From: Candidatus Eisenbacteria bacterium | GTDB lineage: Bacteria > Eisenbacteria > RBG-16-71-46 | Assembly: GCA_020847735.1 (NCBI GenBank) | Contig: JADLBL010000006.1 | Location: 121,303-185,302, forward strand | Length of the DNA: 64,000 nucleotides | Reading direction: 5' to 3' | Shown: piece by piece, positions 26,049 to 37,645 of the stretch | How positions within the stretch are numbered: position 1 is the first letter of the stretch | How the letters are laid out: each line of letters begins with the position of its first letter | The notes under the pieces: model-generated | Told to the model about the DNA's origin: nothing | Database searches by the model: none | Seen by the model: only the letters and a program-made list of their open reading frames with translations | Position numbers and translations under genes: made by a program

Positions 26049-27419
26049 CTAGTCCCCGCCCTTGGCCGCCGACGCCGCGGCCGAGGGGGCGCCGGCGGCG
26101 GCGCGGGCGGCGCTCGATTCGCGCAGGGCCTTCGCCAGGTTCTGGTCGAACAGGTGGATCCCCGGCGGCTCGTCCTGGATCAGGTACTCGAACTGCTCGC
26201 GGAACTCCTCGAGCGACAGCTTCGCGGTCGCGGCGAAGCGCGCCAGCTCGTGCTCGTCCGCGAAATCGTCGCGGCGCAGGCGGATCATGTAGCGGCGAGC
26301 GATCGCGTAGCGCGTCGAGTGGATGTCCACGACGCGCGTGCGGGCCCGGCCGGAGACGGGGTCGAACAGGTCCTTGAACGGGATCGGCACGAACTGTCCC
26401 GACTGGATCGAGACCAGAACCGAGTTGCCGCCCTCGAGCAGGTACTTGGCGGCGCAGTAGCCCAGGTCGCGCGTGTATTCCATGTCCTGCGGCACCGGGT
26501 CCGCGCAGCGCAGCTCGTAGCCGATGTTCTTCTCGACGATGGTGGCCGAGAGGCCGAACTCCGCGAGCCGCTTCTGCACGGCGCGCTTGAGCATCTCGCC
26601 GATGTTCACCTCGGCGATCCGCACGTGGCCGTGCGCGTCGCGTTCGACGTCCTCGAAGCCCTCGAAGTCCCTCGGGTCGATGCTCAGCACGACGCCCTCT
26701 GCGATCACCGCGACGCCGTCGCGCCGGCCGTAGGCGCGCCGCTTGATGATCGAGCAGACCAGCGTGTCCACCAGCACCTTCAGTCGGATCGGCTGGGACG
26801 GGAACTCCTCGGGCACGAGCGTCAGCGTCGCGCCCGCCGCCTTGCCGATGCCGAGCGCGAGGTGGCCGGCCTTGCGGCCCATCGCGATGATGAAGTACCA
26901 GCGCGAGGTCGTCTTGGCGTCCACCATGATGTTCTTCACGAGCTCGACGCCGATGTGCCGCGCGGTCTGGTAGCCGAACGTGTCCACGTACGACGGCAGG
27001 TCGAGGTCGTTGTCAATGGACTTGGGCACGTGCACCACGTCAATGCGGCCGGCCGCCTTCTCCTCCAGCTTCATCGCCGAGAGGGCGGTGTCGTCGCCGC
27101 CGATCGTGATCAGATCCGTGACGCCCAGCCGGAGCAGCGAGAGCACGGCGTTCTCGAGCAGCTCGGGATCCCGCGTGGGGTTGGCGCGCGAGATGCCGAT
27201 GTGCGAGCCGCCGCGAAAGTGGATGCGCGAGATGGCGTCAATGGTGAGCGGGCGGACGTGATCCACGTTGCCGCGCATGATCCATTCGAAGCCGTCCTCG
27301 ATGCCGAGAACGTCCACGCCCTCGAGCAGCGCGCGGATCGTCGCGGCCGCGATGACGCTGTTGATTCCGGGGGCGGGTCCCCCGCCGACCAGGATCGCGA
27401 GCTTCCTGCGGTGCGTCAT
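26049..27419 (-). CDS. pfp: 6-phosphofructokinase, PPi-dependent type
   Basis: 456 residues. Phosphorylates fructose 6-phosphate. The phosphoryl donor can be read from two sites: GGDDT at 107-111 (Asp where ATP enzymes have Gly) and PKSIDND at 132-138 (Lys where ATP enzymes have Gly), both typical of pyrophosphate-using enzymes. Also present: GGGPAPGIN, the MGRKAGHLALGIG substrate motif and PEEFP. The length fits the long PfpB/TP0108-like branch. ATG 27419 follows GAGGAGCCC. The C-terminal 40 residues are Ala/Ser-rich and unconserved. A P-loop gene lies 37 bases upstream in the same direction and is probably co-transcribed. Confidence 0.93.
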   Translation of the reverse strand: MTHRRKLAILVGGGPAPGINSVIAAATIRALLEGVDVLGIEDGFEWIMRGNVDHVRPLTIDAISRIHFRGGSHIGISRANPTRDPELLENAVLSLLRLGVTDLITIGGDDTALSAMKLEEKAAGRIDVVHVPKSIDNDLDLPSYVDTFGYQTARHIGVELVKNIMVDAKTTSRWYFIIAMGRKAGHLALGIGKAAGATLTLVPEEFPSQPIRLKVLVDTLVCSIIKRRAYGRRDGVAVIAEGVVLSIDPRDFEGFEDVERDAHGHVRIAEVNIGEMLKRAVQKRLAEFGLSATIVEKNIGYELRCADPVPQDMEYTRDLGYCAAKYLLEGGNSVLVSIQSGQFVPIPFKDLFDPVSGRARTRVVDIHSTRYAIARRYMIRLRRDDFADEHELARFAATAKLSLEEFREQFEYLIQDEPPGIHLFDQNLAKALRESSAARAAAGAPSAAASAAKGGD

Positions 27420-27456
27420 GGGCTCCTCTTCCCCGTCGGCGCCGGCGAAGCGGCGC

Positions 27457-28434
27457 TCAACCGGCGGCCACCACGCGCGCGAGTCGGCCCAGCGCCTCGG
27501 ACAGGCCGGAGTGCAGCGCGGCGACGTCGGCGGGCTTCCACTGATCGCGCTCGGCGCGCACGAACGAGGTCTTGTCCACGCGGTTGTCGAAGCGCGCGAC
27601 CGGCAGGTAGTACGTCCTGCCGCGCGTCTCGACCCGGACCGAGTCGGGGCGGCCGGAGTTGCGGATGAGGTGCTCCATGTCGTCGCAGCCGTAGTCGCCG
27701 AGCATCACGGCCATGGGCACGCCGTGGTGGAGGATCGAGCCCGGGTCGTTCGGATCGGTGCGCTCGTGGTTCTTGCGCCGCGACTCCTCGGGCGTCACCC
27801 ACACGTACAGGATGGAGGCGCGCGACAGCACGGCGTCGCTGAACCGGGCCAGCGAGTACTGGTAGCCGAGCGGCGCCGGCAGCGGCGGCGTCGAGCCGTC
27901 GGGGCCGCCGCGCGCGGCCTCGATCACGATCGTGCGCCCCTCGAGCGAGTCGGGAATGCCGGCGTTCTTGTCGCGCAGCAGCTCCGCGGCTTCCTTTTCG
28001 AGCGCGGCGATCAGCTCGGCGCGCAGCGGTGCAGGCAGCGCCGCGAAGGCGGGCTCGGCGCCGACCGCCGCGCGCGCGGCGTCGTAGCGGTCGAGCAGCC
28101 AGGCCGCGGCCGAAGCGGGCGCCGGGCGGCGCCGCTCGAGCAGGTCGGCGAAGTCGCCATTGAGCAGCTCGATCAGCGTGCCCCAGTCGAGCGGCTGCTT
28201 CATGGGCAGGTCGTCGGAGTCGAAGAACACGCCGTCGTGCCCGCGCTTGCGCAGCTCCTGGCTGACGCGCCGCATCATGTGCACGTACGGGTAGTCGTCG
28301 AGCTGCACGGTGGGCCCGAGGTGCATTTCGCCCTCGCACTGGGCGGGCGTCAGGCTGGCCAGGTAGCGCCGGACTTCGGACTTGCCCGAGGCGGGCAGGG
28401 CGAGGAGCAGGACGACGTCGAGGACCGAAGCCAT
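27457..28434 (-). CDS. P-loop NTPase of unknown function
   Basis: 325 residues; a conserved hypothetical as far as I can tell. A Walker A motif occurs at once (LLALPASGKSEVRRYL), then an acidic block (VQLDDYPYVHMMRR, FFDSDDLPMK) and a mid-protein TIVIEAARGG that could supply Walker B. VWVTPEESRRKNHER looks like an Arg-rich lid, as in small kinases. A phosphotransferase or nucleotide-kinase-like activity is possible but unproven. ATG 28434 has AAGGAAG upstream, and the longer in-frame start lacks it. Gene order with PPi-phosphofructokinase hints at a link to sugar phosphate or PPi metabolism. Confidence 0.8.
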   Translation of the reverse strand: MASVLDVVLLLALPASGKSEVRRYLASLTPAQCEGEMHLGPTVQLDDYPYVHMMRRVSQELRKRGHDGVFFDSDDLPMKQPLDWGTLIELLNGDFADLLERRRPAPASAAAWLLDRYDAARAAVGAEPAFAALPAPLRAELIAALEKEAAELLRDKNAGIPDSLEGRTIVIEAARGGPDGSTPPLPAPLGYQYSLARFSDAVLSRASILYVWVTPEESRRKNHERTDPNDPGSILHHGVPMAVMLGDYGCDDMEHLIRNSGRPDSVRVETRGRTYYLPVARFDNRVDKTSFVRAERDQWKPADVAALHSGLSEALGRLARVVAAG

Positions 28435-28554
28435 GGATTCTTCCTTCTTTCGAGTGCCGGGGGCCGCGCGGGCGCTGACGAAGAAACCGCGCGGGGAATG
28501 TAGCACCCGCGCGGTTCCCGCGCCGTGTGGCGCCGCTGCTTCGTTACGCGTGTT

Positions 28555-29130
28555 TCAGTGGCGATCGCCGGGAGGCGGTCCGCCCGGTCCGCCCGGTCCG
28601 CCGCGGCGCATCGCCCGCCGCATGGCGGCCATGGGCTCCTTCTCGCCCCGGTGGCACGTCATGCAGCCGACGTGCGGCTTGTCGTCCCCGCCGAAGTCCA
28701 TCTTGGCGAGGTAGTCCTCGTTGATCGCGCCGCTCATCTTCATCATCTGGCGCGCGATTTCCTTGGGCTTCTTGTCCTCGTCCTTCCAGTGGCCGGGGAC
28801 GTGGCAGAAGCGGCAGCTCACGCCCAGCGAGCGCGAAAAGCCGTTCATGGCTCCGAGCAGCCGCTCGGCCGGCACGCCCTGCATGTTCTTGATGTTCTTG
28901 AACACGCTCTCGGCCGGGGCGCTCCTGCGGTCGCCGAGGTCCGCGAGGATGACCTTGATCATGCTGTCGCGTTCGGCGGCGAAGCTGTCCACGGGCATCC
29001 CGGTCATGCCGACGGGGGGCGGTCCTCCCTGCGGCGGGCCCTGGGCATCCGCGCGCTGCGGTCCCTGCCCGAGGGCGAACGTCAGCACGAGCGCGGCGAC
29101 GGCGAGGAATGCGAGAGCGGTTCTGCGCAT
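28555..29130 (-). CDS. Periplasmic diheme cytochrome c (reaction-centre cytochrome-like)
   Basis: 191 residues. A signal peptide (1-29) is followed by two heme c sites, CRFCH (106-110) and CMTCH (156-160). The surrounding FKNIKNMQGVPAERLLGAM and KPKEIARQMMKMSGAIN resemble the photosynthetic reaction-centre cytochrome c family as found in non-phototrophs. Only two CxxCH motifs occur, fewer than the four of true reaction-centre subunits. The tail is a Gly/Pro/Arg-rich run. ATG 29130 follows GGAGG. Likely an electron carrier or redox sensor in the periplasm; its partner is unknown. Divergent from a ferredoxin-NADP reductase gene. Confidence 0.88.
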   Translation of the reverse strand: MRRTALAFLAVAALVLTFALGQGPQRADAQGPPQGGPPPVGMTGMPVDSFAAERDSMIKVILADLGDRRSAPAESVFKNIKNMQGVPAERLLGAMNGFSRSLGVSCRFCHVPGHWKDEDKKPKEIARQMMKMSGAINEDYLAKMDFGGDDKPHVGCMTCHRGEKEPMAAMRRAMRRGGPGGPGGPPPGDRH

Positions 29131-29408
29131 GGAGCCTCCGGTGTTGGGTCTGGCGCGGCGCGAAGCGCCGAGAGTGCGGGAAAGCCGGCGCGGGGGCCAG
29201 CGGAAATTGCGGCGTGCGGACGGCGTTCGTCGCCCCGGCGCACGCGCGTCCGTCGGGGCCCCGGCGACCGTCCCCCGCGCCGTCGCGAGACCGGGCGCGT
29301 GGCCGCGATCGGTGCTTGCCGCGCGCGCCGGGCTTTGGAACACTGCCGCGCCATTCACGTCCCGCGCGGAAGGCGCGACCGCACGAACCAGCGAGCCACG
29401 GGAGTCCC

Positions 29409-30446
29409 ATGAACCACGACAAGCCCGCCGCCGTCCCCGTTGACGAGCTGTTCGACGTCACCATCATCGGTGCGGGGCCCGTCGGCCTGTTCGCCGCGTT
29501 CTATGCCGGCATGCGCGGCATGCGCACGAAGCTGGTGGACAGCCTCGCCGAACTCGGCGGGCAGCTCTCGGCGCTCTACCCGGACAAGTACATCTTCGAC
29601 ATGGCCGGCTTTCCGAAGGTGCTGGCGCGCGACCTGGTGCGCGAGATGGCGGCGCAGGCCGAGCAGTTCTCGCCGACGATCTGCCTCGAGGAGAAGGTCA
29701 CGACTCTGACGCCGGTCGAGGGCGGCTTCGAACTGGGCACCGAGACGGGCCGCACCCACCGCACGCGGACGGTCATCATCACGGCGGGCGTCGGGGCGTT
29801 CGCGCCGAAGAAGCTGGACCGGCCGGAGCACGCGCGCTTCGAAGGCAGGGGCCTGCACTACGTGATCCCGAACCTCGAACGCTTCCGCGGCCGCCGCATC
29901 CTGGTCGTGGGCGGCGGCGACTCGGCGGTGGACTGGGCGCTGCACCTGGAGGAGATCGCGAGCGAGGTGACGCTCATCCACCGCCGCGACTCGTTCCGCG
30001 CCCACGAGGACAGCGTGCGGAAGTTGCACGCCTCGACGGCGCGGGTGGTGCTCTTCCACGAGCTCAAGGACCTGGTCGAGGGGCCGGACGGCCGCATCTG
30101 GAAGGCGGTGGTGTTCGACAACCGCACGAAGGCGGAGACGACGCTCGAGGTGGACGACGTGGTGGTCAACTTCGGCTTTCTCGCCAACCTGGGACCAATC
30201 CGCACCTGGGGGCTGACGATCGAGAAGCTCTCGCTGGTGGTGAACCAGCAGATGGAAACGAACATTCCCGGCGTCATGGCGGCGGGCGACATCACGACCT
30301 ATCCGGGCAAGCTCAAGCTGATCGTGACGGGCGTCGGCGAGGCGACGATGGCGGTCTGCACGGCGAAGATGCGCTGCGACCCGAAGGCGAGCTATTTCCC
30401 GGGGCACTCGTCGGGCAACGCGGCGTTCGAGGGCGCTTCGCACTGA
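29409..30446 (+). CDS. Ferredoxin/flavodoxin-NADP+ reductase (thioredoxin reductase-like)
   Basis: 345 residues, matching the YumC-type FNR. The FAD Rossmann motif VTIIGAGPVGLFAAFYAGMRG is at the N-terminus and the NADPH Rossmann ILVVGGGDSAVDWALHL in the middle, followed by HRRDSFRAHE (NADP phosphate Arg). The CxxC of true thioredoxin reductase is absent. The FAD-binding GVMAAGDITTYPGKLKLIVTG closes the fold. ATG 29409 is chosen because the Rossmann strand begins 17 residues in. Transfers electrons between NADPH and ferredoxin, which could feed PreT/PreA-type or other Fe-S enzymes. Divergent, 278 bases from the cytochrome gene. Confidence 0.94.
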   Translation: MNHDKPAAVPVDELFDVTIIGAGPVGLFAAFYAGMRGMRTKLVDSLAELGGQLSALYPDKYIFDMAGFPKVLARDLVREMAAQAEQFSPTICLEEKVTTLTPVEGGFELGTETGRTHRTRTVIITAGVGAFAPKKLDRPEHARFEGRGLHYVIPNLERFRGRRILVVGGGDSAVDWALHLEEIASEVTLIHRRDSFRAHEDSVRKLHASTARVVLFHELKDLVEGPDGRIWKAVVFDNRTKAETTLEVDDVVVNFGFLANLGPIRTWGLTIEKLSLVVNQQMETNIPGVMAAGDITTYPGKLKLIVTGVGEATMAVCTAKMRCDPKASYFPGHSSGNAAFEGASH

Positions 30447-30454
30447 AGCGAACG

Positions 30455-30474
30455 CGGCTTGTGTTGACAAGCCG
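30455..30474. terminator. Hairpin terminator between FNR and pepT
   Basis: CGGCTTGT-GTTG-ACAAGCCG, an 8-bp perfect stem with a 4-base loop in the 51-base convergent gap. Confidence 0.55.
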
Positions 30475-30497
30475 GACGCCGGGCTCGATCGCTTGAG

Positions 30498-31748
30498 CTA
30501 CGCCTGCTCCTCCCAGATCTTCACGAGTTCGAGGCAGGTCTCGACGGAGCGTTCGAGGTCCTGGGCGCTGATCCACTCGAGGCGCGAGTGGAAGTTGTGC
30601 TGGCCGGTGAAGAGGTTGGGGGTCGGAAGGCCCATCTCCGAGAGGATCGAGCCGTCGGTGCCGCCGCGAATCGCGGTGGCCACGGGTTCGAGGCCGGCGC
30701 GGCGGATGGCTTCGCGGGCGTTGGCGACCACGTCGGGGTGGCGGTCCAGCACCTCGCGCATGTTGCGATAGGTGGGCTTGACCTCGACGGCCGCGCTCGA
30801 GCCGGGCCAGTCGGCGACGGTCTGCCGCGCCAGCTTCTCGACGAGCGACTCCTTCTGCGCGAGCCCGGCGGTGACGAAGTCGCGGATGATGAACTTGACG
30901 GTCGTGCGGTCCACCGACGCCTCGACGGCGTGCGGGTGCACGAAGCCGTCGCGGCCCGCGGTGGTCTCGGGCGCGAGGCCGTCCTTGGGCAGGCGGTTCA
31001 CGAAGTCCGCCGCGACCTTGATGGCGCTCACCATCCTGCCGGTCGCGAAGCCGGGATGCGTGTTGAAGCCCTGGAAGGTCACGTTCATCGAGTCGGCCGA
31101 GAACGTCTCGGCCTCGTAGGTGCCGAGCGCCGCGCCGTCGAGGGTGTACGCGCAGTGCGCGCCGAAGCGCTGGATGTCGAACTTGCGCACTCCCCGGCCG
31201 ACCTCCTCGTCGGGCGTGAACGAGACGCGCAGCGTGCCGTGCGCGATCTCGGGATGCTCGGTGAGGTGCTGGAGCAGCGCCATGATCACCGCGACGCCCG
31301 ACTTGTCGTCGGCGCCGAGAAGCGTCCTGCCGGAGGCGGTGACGATGTCCTCTCCCCGCTTGCCGGCGAGGTCGGGGTTGTCCGCGGCGCGAATGACGGC
31401 GGCGGGATCGTCGGGCAGCGCGAGGTCGCCGCCGTCGTAGGCGCGGTGGACGATCGGCTTGACGCCGGCGCCGCTCATCTCGGGCGAGGTGTCCACGTGC
31501 GCGAGCAGGCCGATCACCGGCACCCCGGACTTCTTCGTGTTCGCGGGCAGCGTCGCCATGACGATGCCGAACTCGTCGCGTGTCGCGTCGGCGAGGCCCA
31601 GCGCCTTCAGCTCGGCGACGAGCGCATCGAGCAGGACGAGCTGCTTTGCGGTGCTGGGCACGCTCGCCGAGTCGGGATCGGACTGGGTGTCGTAGGTCAC
31701 GTAGCGCAGGAAGCGCTCGAGCGCCGAGGTCTTCAGCAGGGTCTTCAT
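30498..31748 (-). CDS. pepT: Peptidase T (tripeptide aminopeptidase)
   Basis: 416 residues. Zn-dependent M20 enzyme releasing the N-terminal residue of tripeptides. Metal and catalytic residues seen: LLAHVDTSP, TLLGADDKSG, SFTPDEEVGRG, AYTLDGAALG, and GTDGSILSEMGLPTPN with HNFHSRLEW near the end. ATG 31748 (MKTLLKTSALERFLRY) is preferred; an in-frame ATG at 31757 would add three residues. It is divergent from a POT-family peptide transporter, a natural pairing of uptake and hydrolysis, with shared control possible in the 196-base gap. Confidence 0.95.
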   Translation of the reverse strand: MKTLLKTSALERFLRYVTYDTQSDPDSASVPSTAKQLVLLDALVAELKALGLADATRDEFGIVMATLPANTKKSGVPVIGLLAHVDTSPEMSGAGVKPIVHRAYDGGDLALPDDPAAVIRAADNPDLAGKRGEDIVTASGRTLLGADDKSGVAVIMALLQHLTEHPEIAHGTLRVSFTPDEEVGRGVRKFDIQRFGAHCAYTLDGAALGTYEAETFSADSMNVTFQGFNTHPGFATGRMVSAIKVAADFVNRLPKDGLAPETTAGRDGFVHPHAVEASVDRTTVKFIIRDFVTAGLAQKESLVEKLARQTVADWPGSSAAVEVKPTYRNMREVLDRHPDVVANAREAIRRAGLEPVATAIRGGTDGSILSEMGLPTPNLFTGQHNFHSRLEWISAQDLERSVETCLELVKIWEEQA

Positions 31749-31944
31749 GGGGGGCATCCGGGGGTTCGGGCCGGCGGGGCGAAGCGGGAACCCGCGAAAG
31801 CTAGTGCCGCGCGCGCCGCGGCGGCAAGCGCGACCGGCGCGCCGTCGCCCGCGTTCGTGACGCCGCCGGTGGCGGTCGTCACCCTCACGGGACTATCCTG
31901 CCGCGTCGCGTTTCCCACCCCGATCCCGGCGGAGGAGATCCCGA

Positions 31945-33471
31945 ATGTCGAACGCCACGCTGGCCACGGCCGCACCCCGTGATGGCGGCAAATGGCTCGG
32001 ACACCCGCGAGGGCTGTTCGTGCTGTTCCTGACCGAGATGTGGGAGCGCATGAGCTATTACGGCATGCGGTCCCTGCTCGCGCTGTACATGCTCAACTTC
32101 CTGTTCGTGAAGCCGGAAGTCGGCCGCGAGGTGCTCGGCTTCAACTTCGTGAGCGGCGTGTTCCAGAACCTGTTCCACGCCGCGTGGACGCCGCAGCCGC
32201 TGCAGTCGTGGATCTACGGGCTGTACACGGGCCTCGTCTACCTGACGCCGCTGTTCGGCGGCCTGATGGCGGACAAGCTGATCGGCCGGCGCAAGTCGGT
32301 GATCATCGGCGGCGTCATCATGGCCATCGGCCAGTTCCTGCTGATGGCGCCGAACCTGTTCTTCCCCGGGCTGCTGATGCTCATCCTCGGCAACGGCTGC
32401 TTCAAGCCCAACATCTCGACGCAGGTGGGCGCGCTCTACGCCCCCGGCGACCGGCTGCGCGACAGCGCGTTCTCGATCTTCTACGTCGGCATCAACGTCG
32501 GCGCGTTCCTCGCGCCGCTCGTCTGCGGCACGCTCGGGCAGAAGGTCGGTTGGAACTGGGGCTTCGGCTCCGCCGGCGTGGGCATGGTGCTCGGCGTGAT
32601 CTTCTACGTCATGAACCAGAAGCTGCTGCCCGTCGAGCCGCCGCCGACGCAGTCCACGACCGCGCCGCTGATCGGGCTCGTGGGCTATCTGGTGGGCGTG
32701 CCGGTCGGCGTCCTGGCGCTGCTCTTCCTGCTCACGCTGCCCACCTGGATCCCGCTCACGCTCGCCATCCTCGCGGTGGTCTCGGCGATCGGCTGGATCG
32801 TCCGCCTGCCGGGCGACGAGAAGCCGCGCGTCATCGCGATCGTGGTCGCGTGCGTGATCGTCGCGGCGTTCTGGGCCGTGTACGAGCAGCAGGGCAACAC
32901 CATGCAGGTCTGGGCCGACCAGAACACGCACTGGCCGACGATCTTCGGCTTCACCCTGCCCTCGACCTGGTATCAGGCGTTCAACCCCTTCATGATCTGG
33001 TTCTTCACTCCGGCCCTGACCTGGTTCTGGGCGCAGCAGGCGAAGAAGAAGCAGGAGCCGACGAGCCTGACCAAGATGGCGCTCGGCTGCATCCTGCTGG
33101 GGCTCGGTTTCCTCGTCATGATCGCGGCCTCGAACGGCATGGCGCCCGACGCCCGCCGCAGCATCCTGTGGCTCGCCGGCTCGACCGCGGTGTTCACGCT
33201 CGGCGAGCTCTACCTCTCACCGATCGGCCTGTCGTTCGTGACCAAGGTCTCGCCCGCGCGCATCGTGTCCATGATGATGGGCGTGTGGTTCCTCGCGAAC
33301 TTCATCGGCAACTACATGACCGGCTATCTCGGCACGTTCTACACGAAGATGCCGAAGACGCACTTCTTCCTGATGCTGGCCGGCATCGGCGTCGCGGCCG
33401 GCGTCGTGCTGTTCCTGATGAGCCGCCCGATGGAGAAGGTCGTGGCGGCACACGACAGCCACCAGGCCTGA
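31945..33471 (+). CDS. POT/PTR-family proton-dependent oligopeptide transporter
   Basis: 508 residues and about 14 membrane helices. The family ExxER motif is present as EMWERMSYYGMRSLL (helix 1, proton and peptide site), and the second signature is FSIFYVGINVGAFLAPLV. It carries di- and tripeptides into the cytoplasm with protons. GGAGGAGATCCCGA before ATG 31945 is an excellent ribosome site; a TATCCT hexamer about 50 bases upstream may be its -10. Divergent from pepT. A strong hairpin (33,492-33,523) separates it from the convergent esterase. Confidence 0.95.
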   Translation: MSNATLATAAPRDGGKWLGHPRGLFVLFLTEMWERMSYYGMRSLLALYMLNFLFVKPEVGREVLGFNFVSGVFQNLFHAAWTPQPLQSWIYGLYTGLVYLTPLFGGLMADKLIGRRKSVIIGGVIMAIGQFLLMAPNLFFPGLLMLILGNGCFKPNISTQVGALYAPGDRLRDSAFSIFYVGINVGAFLAPLVCGTLGQKVGWNWGFGSAGVGMVLGVIFYVMNQKLLPVEPPPTQSTTAPLIGLVGYLVGVPVGVLALLFLLTLPTWIPLTLAILAVVSAIGWIVRLPGDEKPRVIAIVVACVIVAAFWAVYEQQGNTMQVWADQNTHWPTIFGFTLPSTWYQAFNPFMIWFFTPALTWFWAQQAKKKQEPTSLTKMALGCILLGLGFLVMIAASNGMAPDARRSILWLAGSTAVFTLGELYLSPIGLSFVTKVSPARIVSMMMGVWFLANFIGNYMTGYLGTFYTKMPKTHFFLMLAGIGVAAGVVLFLMSRPMEKVVAAHDSHQA

Positions 33472-33491
33472 CGGTCGCGCGACCGTCGCAC

Positions 33492-33523
33492 GAAGGCCCG
33501 GGCGGGGGATCGCCCGGGCCTTC
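33492..33523. terminator. Bidirectional hairpin terminator
   Basis: GAAGGCCCGGGCG / CGCCCGGGCCTTC, a perfect 13-bp stem around a GGGGAT loop. A smaller inverted repeat (GACGGTCGCGCGACCGTC, 33,471-33,488) precedes it. Placed between convergent genes. Confidence 0.75.
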
Positions 33524-33544
33524 GCCCGTCCGCGAGCCGGGGGT

Positions 33545-34474
33545 TCAGCGCATTCCGGCCGTCACCGCGACCAGCGACTGGTGCAGGTGCTGGCGCCAGT
33601 AGCTCCACGAGTGCGAGCCCGGAAACTCGTGGTACTCGTGCGCGATGTGCAGCGAGTCGAGCCTGGCGTGGAACGCGCGCGTGAGCGAAATGGACTCGTC
33701 GCCGGTGCCGCAGTCCACGTACAGGCGCAGCCGGCGCGCGACGTCCGCGACCCGCCCGATGTAGAGCGCGGGACTGTGCGCGGCCAGGATCGAGTCCGCG
33801 CCGGGATCGGGGCCGTAGATGGCGCCGCAGCCGAACGTCTTCTCGAGCACGTAGTCGCCGCTGTGGCCCGCGGCCGCGCCGAACAGGTCCGGGTGGCGCA
33901 GCGACAGGTCGAACGCCGCGTTCGCGCCGTCGGACAGCCCGATGATCGCCCGCGCCGACGGCTCGCGCCGCGTGCGGAAGCGGCCGTCCACCCACGGCAC
34001 CAGCGTGCGCGTGAGCCACGTCTCGAGCCGGCAGCGGCCGTCGTAGGAGTCGATCCAGTACGAACGCCCGAGGAGCCCCGTGCCGTTGCCGTTCGGAAAG
34101 ACGAGGATCACCTCGGGAATGGCGCCCGACGCGGCGAGCGAATCGGCGATCTCGGGCGCGTGACCCAGTTCCATCCAGTTGCCGTCCGAGCCCGGCCAGC
34201 CGTGCAGCAGGAACACGACCGGATAGCGGCGGTTCACGGCCGCGGGCGAATCGTAGCCGGGCGGCAGCCAGATGCGGACGTTGCGCTGCGTGCGGCCCGG
34301 CTCGTCGCTCGCGACCGCCTCGCGCAGCACCGTGCCCGCGGCGGGAGCCGCGGCGCGCGCGGGCGCGGCTTCGCCCGCGAAGCGCGCGAGGGCGAACGTC
34401 AGCAACGCGCCGGAGGCGAGCGCCGCGGCGTGCGCCAGGCGGTCCCGGACCGGGCGCGTCCGGCCGGCTTTCAT
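33545..34474 (-). CDS. Secreted esterase (FrmB / antigen 85-like alpha/beta hydrolase)
   Basis: 309 residues. N-terminal membrane/signal segment (about 12-35), then an esterase fold: YPVVFLLHGWPGSDGNW, the nucleophile elbow GLSDGANAAFDLSL, an Asp in DCGTGDES and the catalytic His in PGSHSWSYW. The family includes S-formylglutathione hydrolases and mycolyl-type transferases; the substrate here is not predictable. ATG 34474 overlaps the DinB-like gene stop (ATGA), fixing the start and implying one transcript from the OPT transporter onward. RRLRLYVDCGTGDE is typical of the Fes/enterochelin-esterase-like group, an alternative label. Confidence 0.88.
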   Translation of the reverse strand: MKAGRTRPVRDRLAHAAALASGALLTFALARFAGEAAPARAAAPAAGTVLREAVASDEPGRTQRNVRIWLPPGYDSPAAVNRRYPVVFLLHGWPGSDGNWMELGHAPEIADSLAASGAIPEVILVFPNGNGTGLLGRSYWIDSYDGRCRLETWLTRTLVPWVDGRFRTRREPSARAIIGLSDGANAAFDLSLRHPDLFGAAAGHSGDYVLEKTFGCGAIYGPDPGADSILAAHSPALYIGRVADVARRLRLYVDCGTGDESISLTRAFHARLDSLHIAHEYHEFPGSHSWSYWRQHLHQSLVAVTAGMR

Positions 34475-34957
34475 CGCGACAGCTTCGCGATCTGACGGAT
34501 GGCGCCCAGGTGGTACGCCGAGTGCGCCAGTCCGGCAGCGATCCCGCCGGCGGAATGCTCGTCCCATTCGGTGCGGCCGCCGGCCCACGCGACGAAGGCG
34601 TCGTAGGCCGTGCGCATGCGAGCGCGTGCGGCCCGCCAGCCCGGTTCGTCCACGACGCGCGGCTCGAAGCTGCCGAGCCAGTCGAACGGCCCGCGGTCGC
34701 CGTTCAGCCAGCGCAGCGTCACCTCGAGGCTGTACGCGAGGTGCGAGGCATGTGCGGCGACGCTCGTGCCGTGCGCCATCGGGCGCGAAGCCTGCTCGGC
34801 GGTCAGCGACTCGAGCGTCGCGAACAGTCCGCCGTTCCCGCTGCCGTCGGCCCGCGTGTTCTCGACGAAGCCGGTGCCCGCGCCCGGGCGCCCGCCCTCG
34901 TAGGCTTCGCGCAGCAGTTCGAGGATGCCCTTCGCGAGGGCCGCGGTTCCGCTCCCG

Positions 34958-34968
<11 letters not shown>
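34471..34968 (-). CDS. DinB-like (YfiT/DinB superfamily) protein
   Basis: 165 residues. A four-helix bundle with the superfamily's three metal-site histidines placed as expected: HASHLAYSLE in the second helix and HSAYHLGAIRQI near the C-terminus. Members are metal-dependent, often thiol-transferases or stress proteins, but most are uncharacterised. It overlaps the OPT transporter gene by 11 bases and the esterase by 4, so it is translated as the middle gene of three. ATG 34968. Confidence 0.85.
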
Positions 34969-37243
<2,275 letters not shown>

Positions 37244-37645
37244 GCGGGTTTCTCCGGTGAACGGTCGGCCGGCTCGGGCGAAGGTCAGGGCGCCGACACT
37301 ACTTCACCGCGTCTCGGCCCCGCGAGAAGTAAGCGCGGAACCGCCCGGGCCGGGCGGAGCCCCGGCGGTTCCTGCCGGGTGCCCGTCCGCCGCTCGGTCG
37401 CGCATGCGGGCGAGCCTCCTGCCCGGATCGCGCTGCAGGGCGCGGCGGGCACGAGGACAGGATTTCGTGCCCGGCCCGCCGCGCCGGGGTGTAGGGTTCC
37501 CGCGCCGGTATCCGGGCGTCGGTCCGGCGGCGTCCGCGGCGTTGATTCCGTTCGGCGCGGCAAGGCGCAGCCTGCGCTGCGCCATCGCGCGCCGGCGCCC
37601 CGGCGCGATCCACCACCCACCGGGCATGGAGGACACCCTCCCGTG
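37244..37645. other. 402-base divergent gap without a supported gene
   Basis: Between the OPT transporter and the first glycine-zipper protein, which are divergent. Promoters for both must lie here, but no convincing -35/-10 pair stands out. Several GC-rich inverted repeats occur (for example around GCCCGGCCCGCC near 37,465). All reading frames through it are short or compositionally non-coding. Confidence 0.5.
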
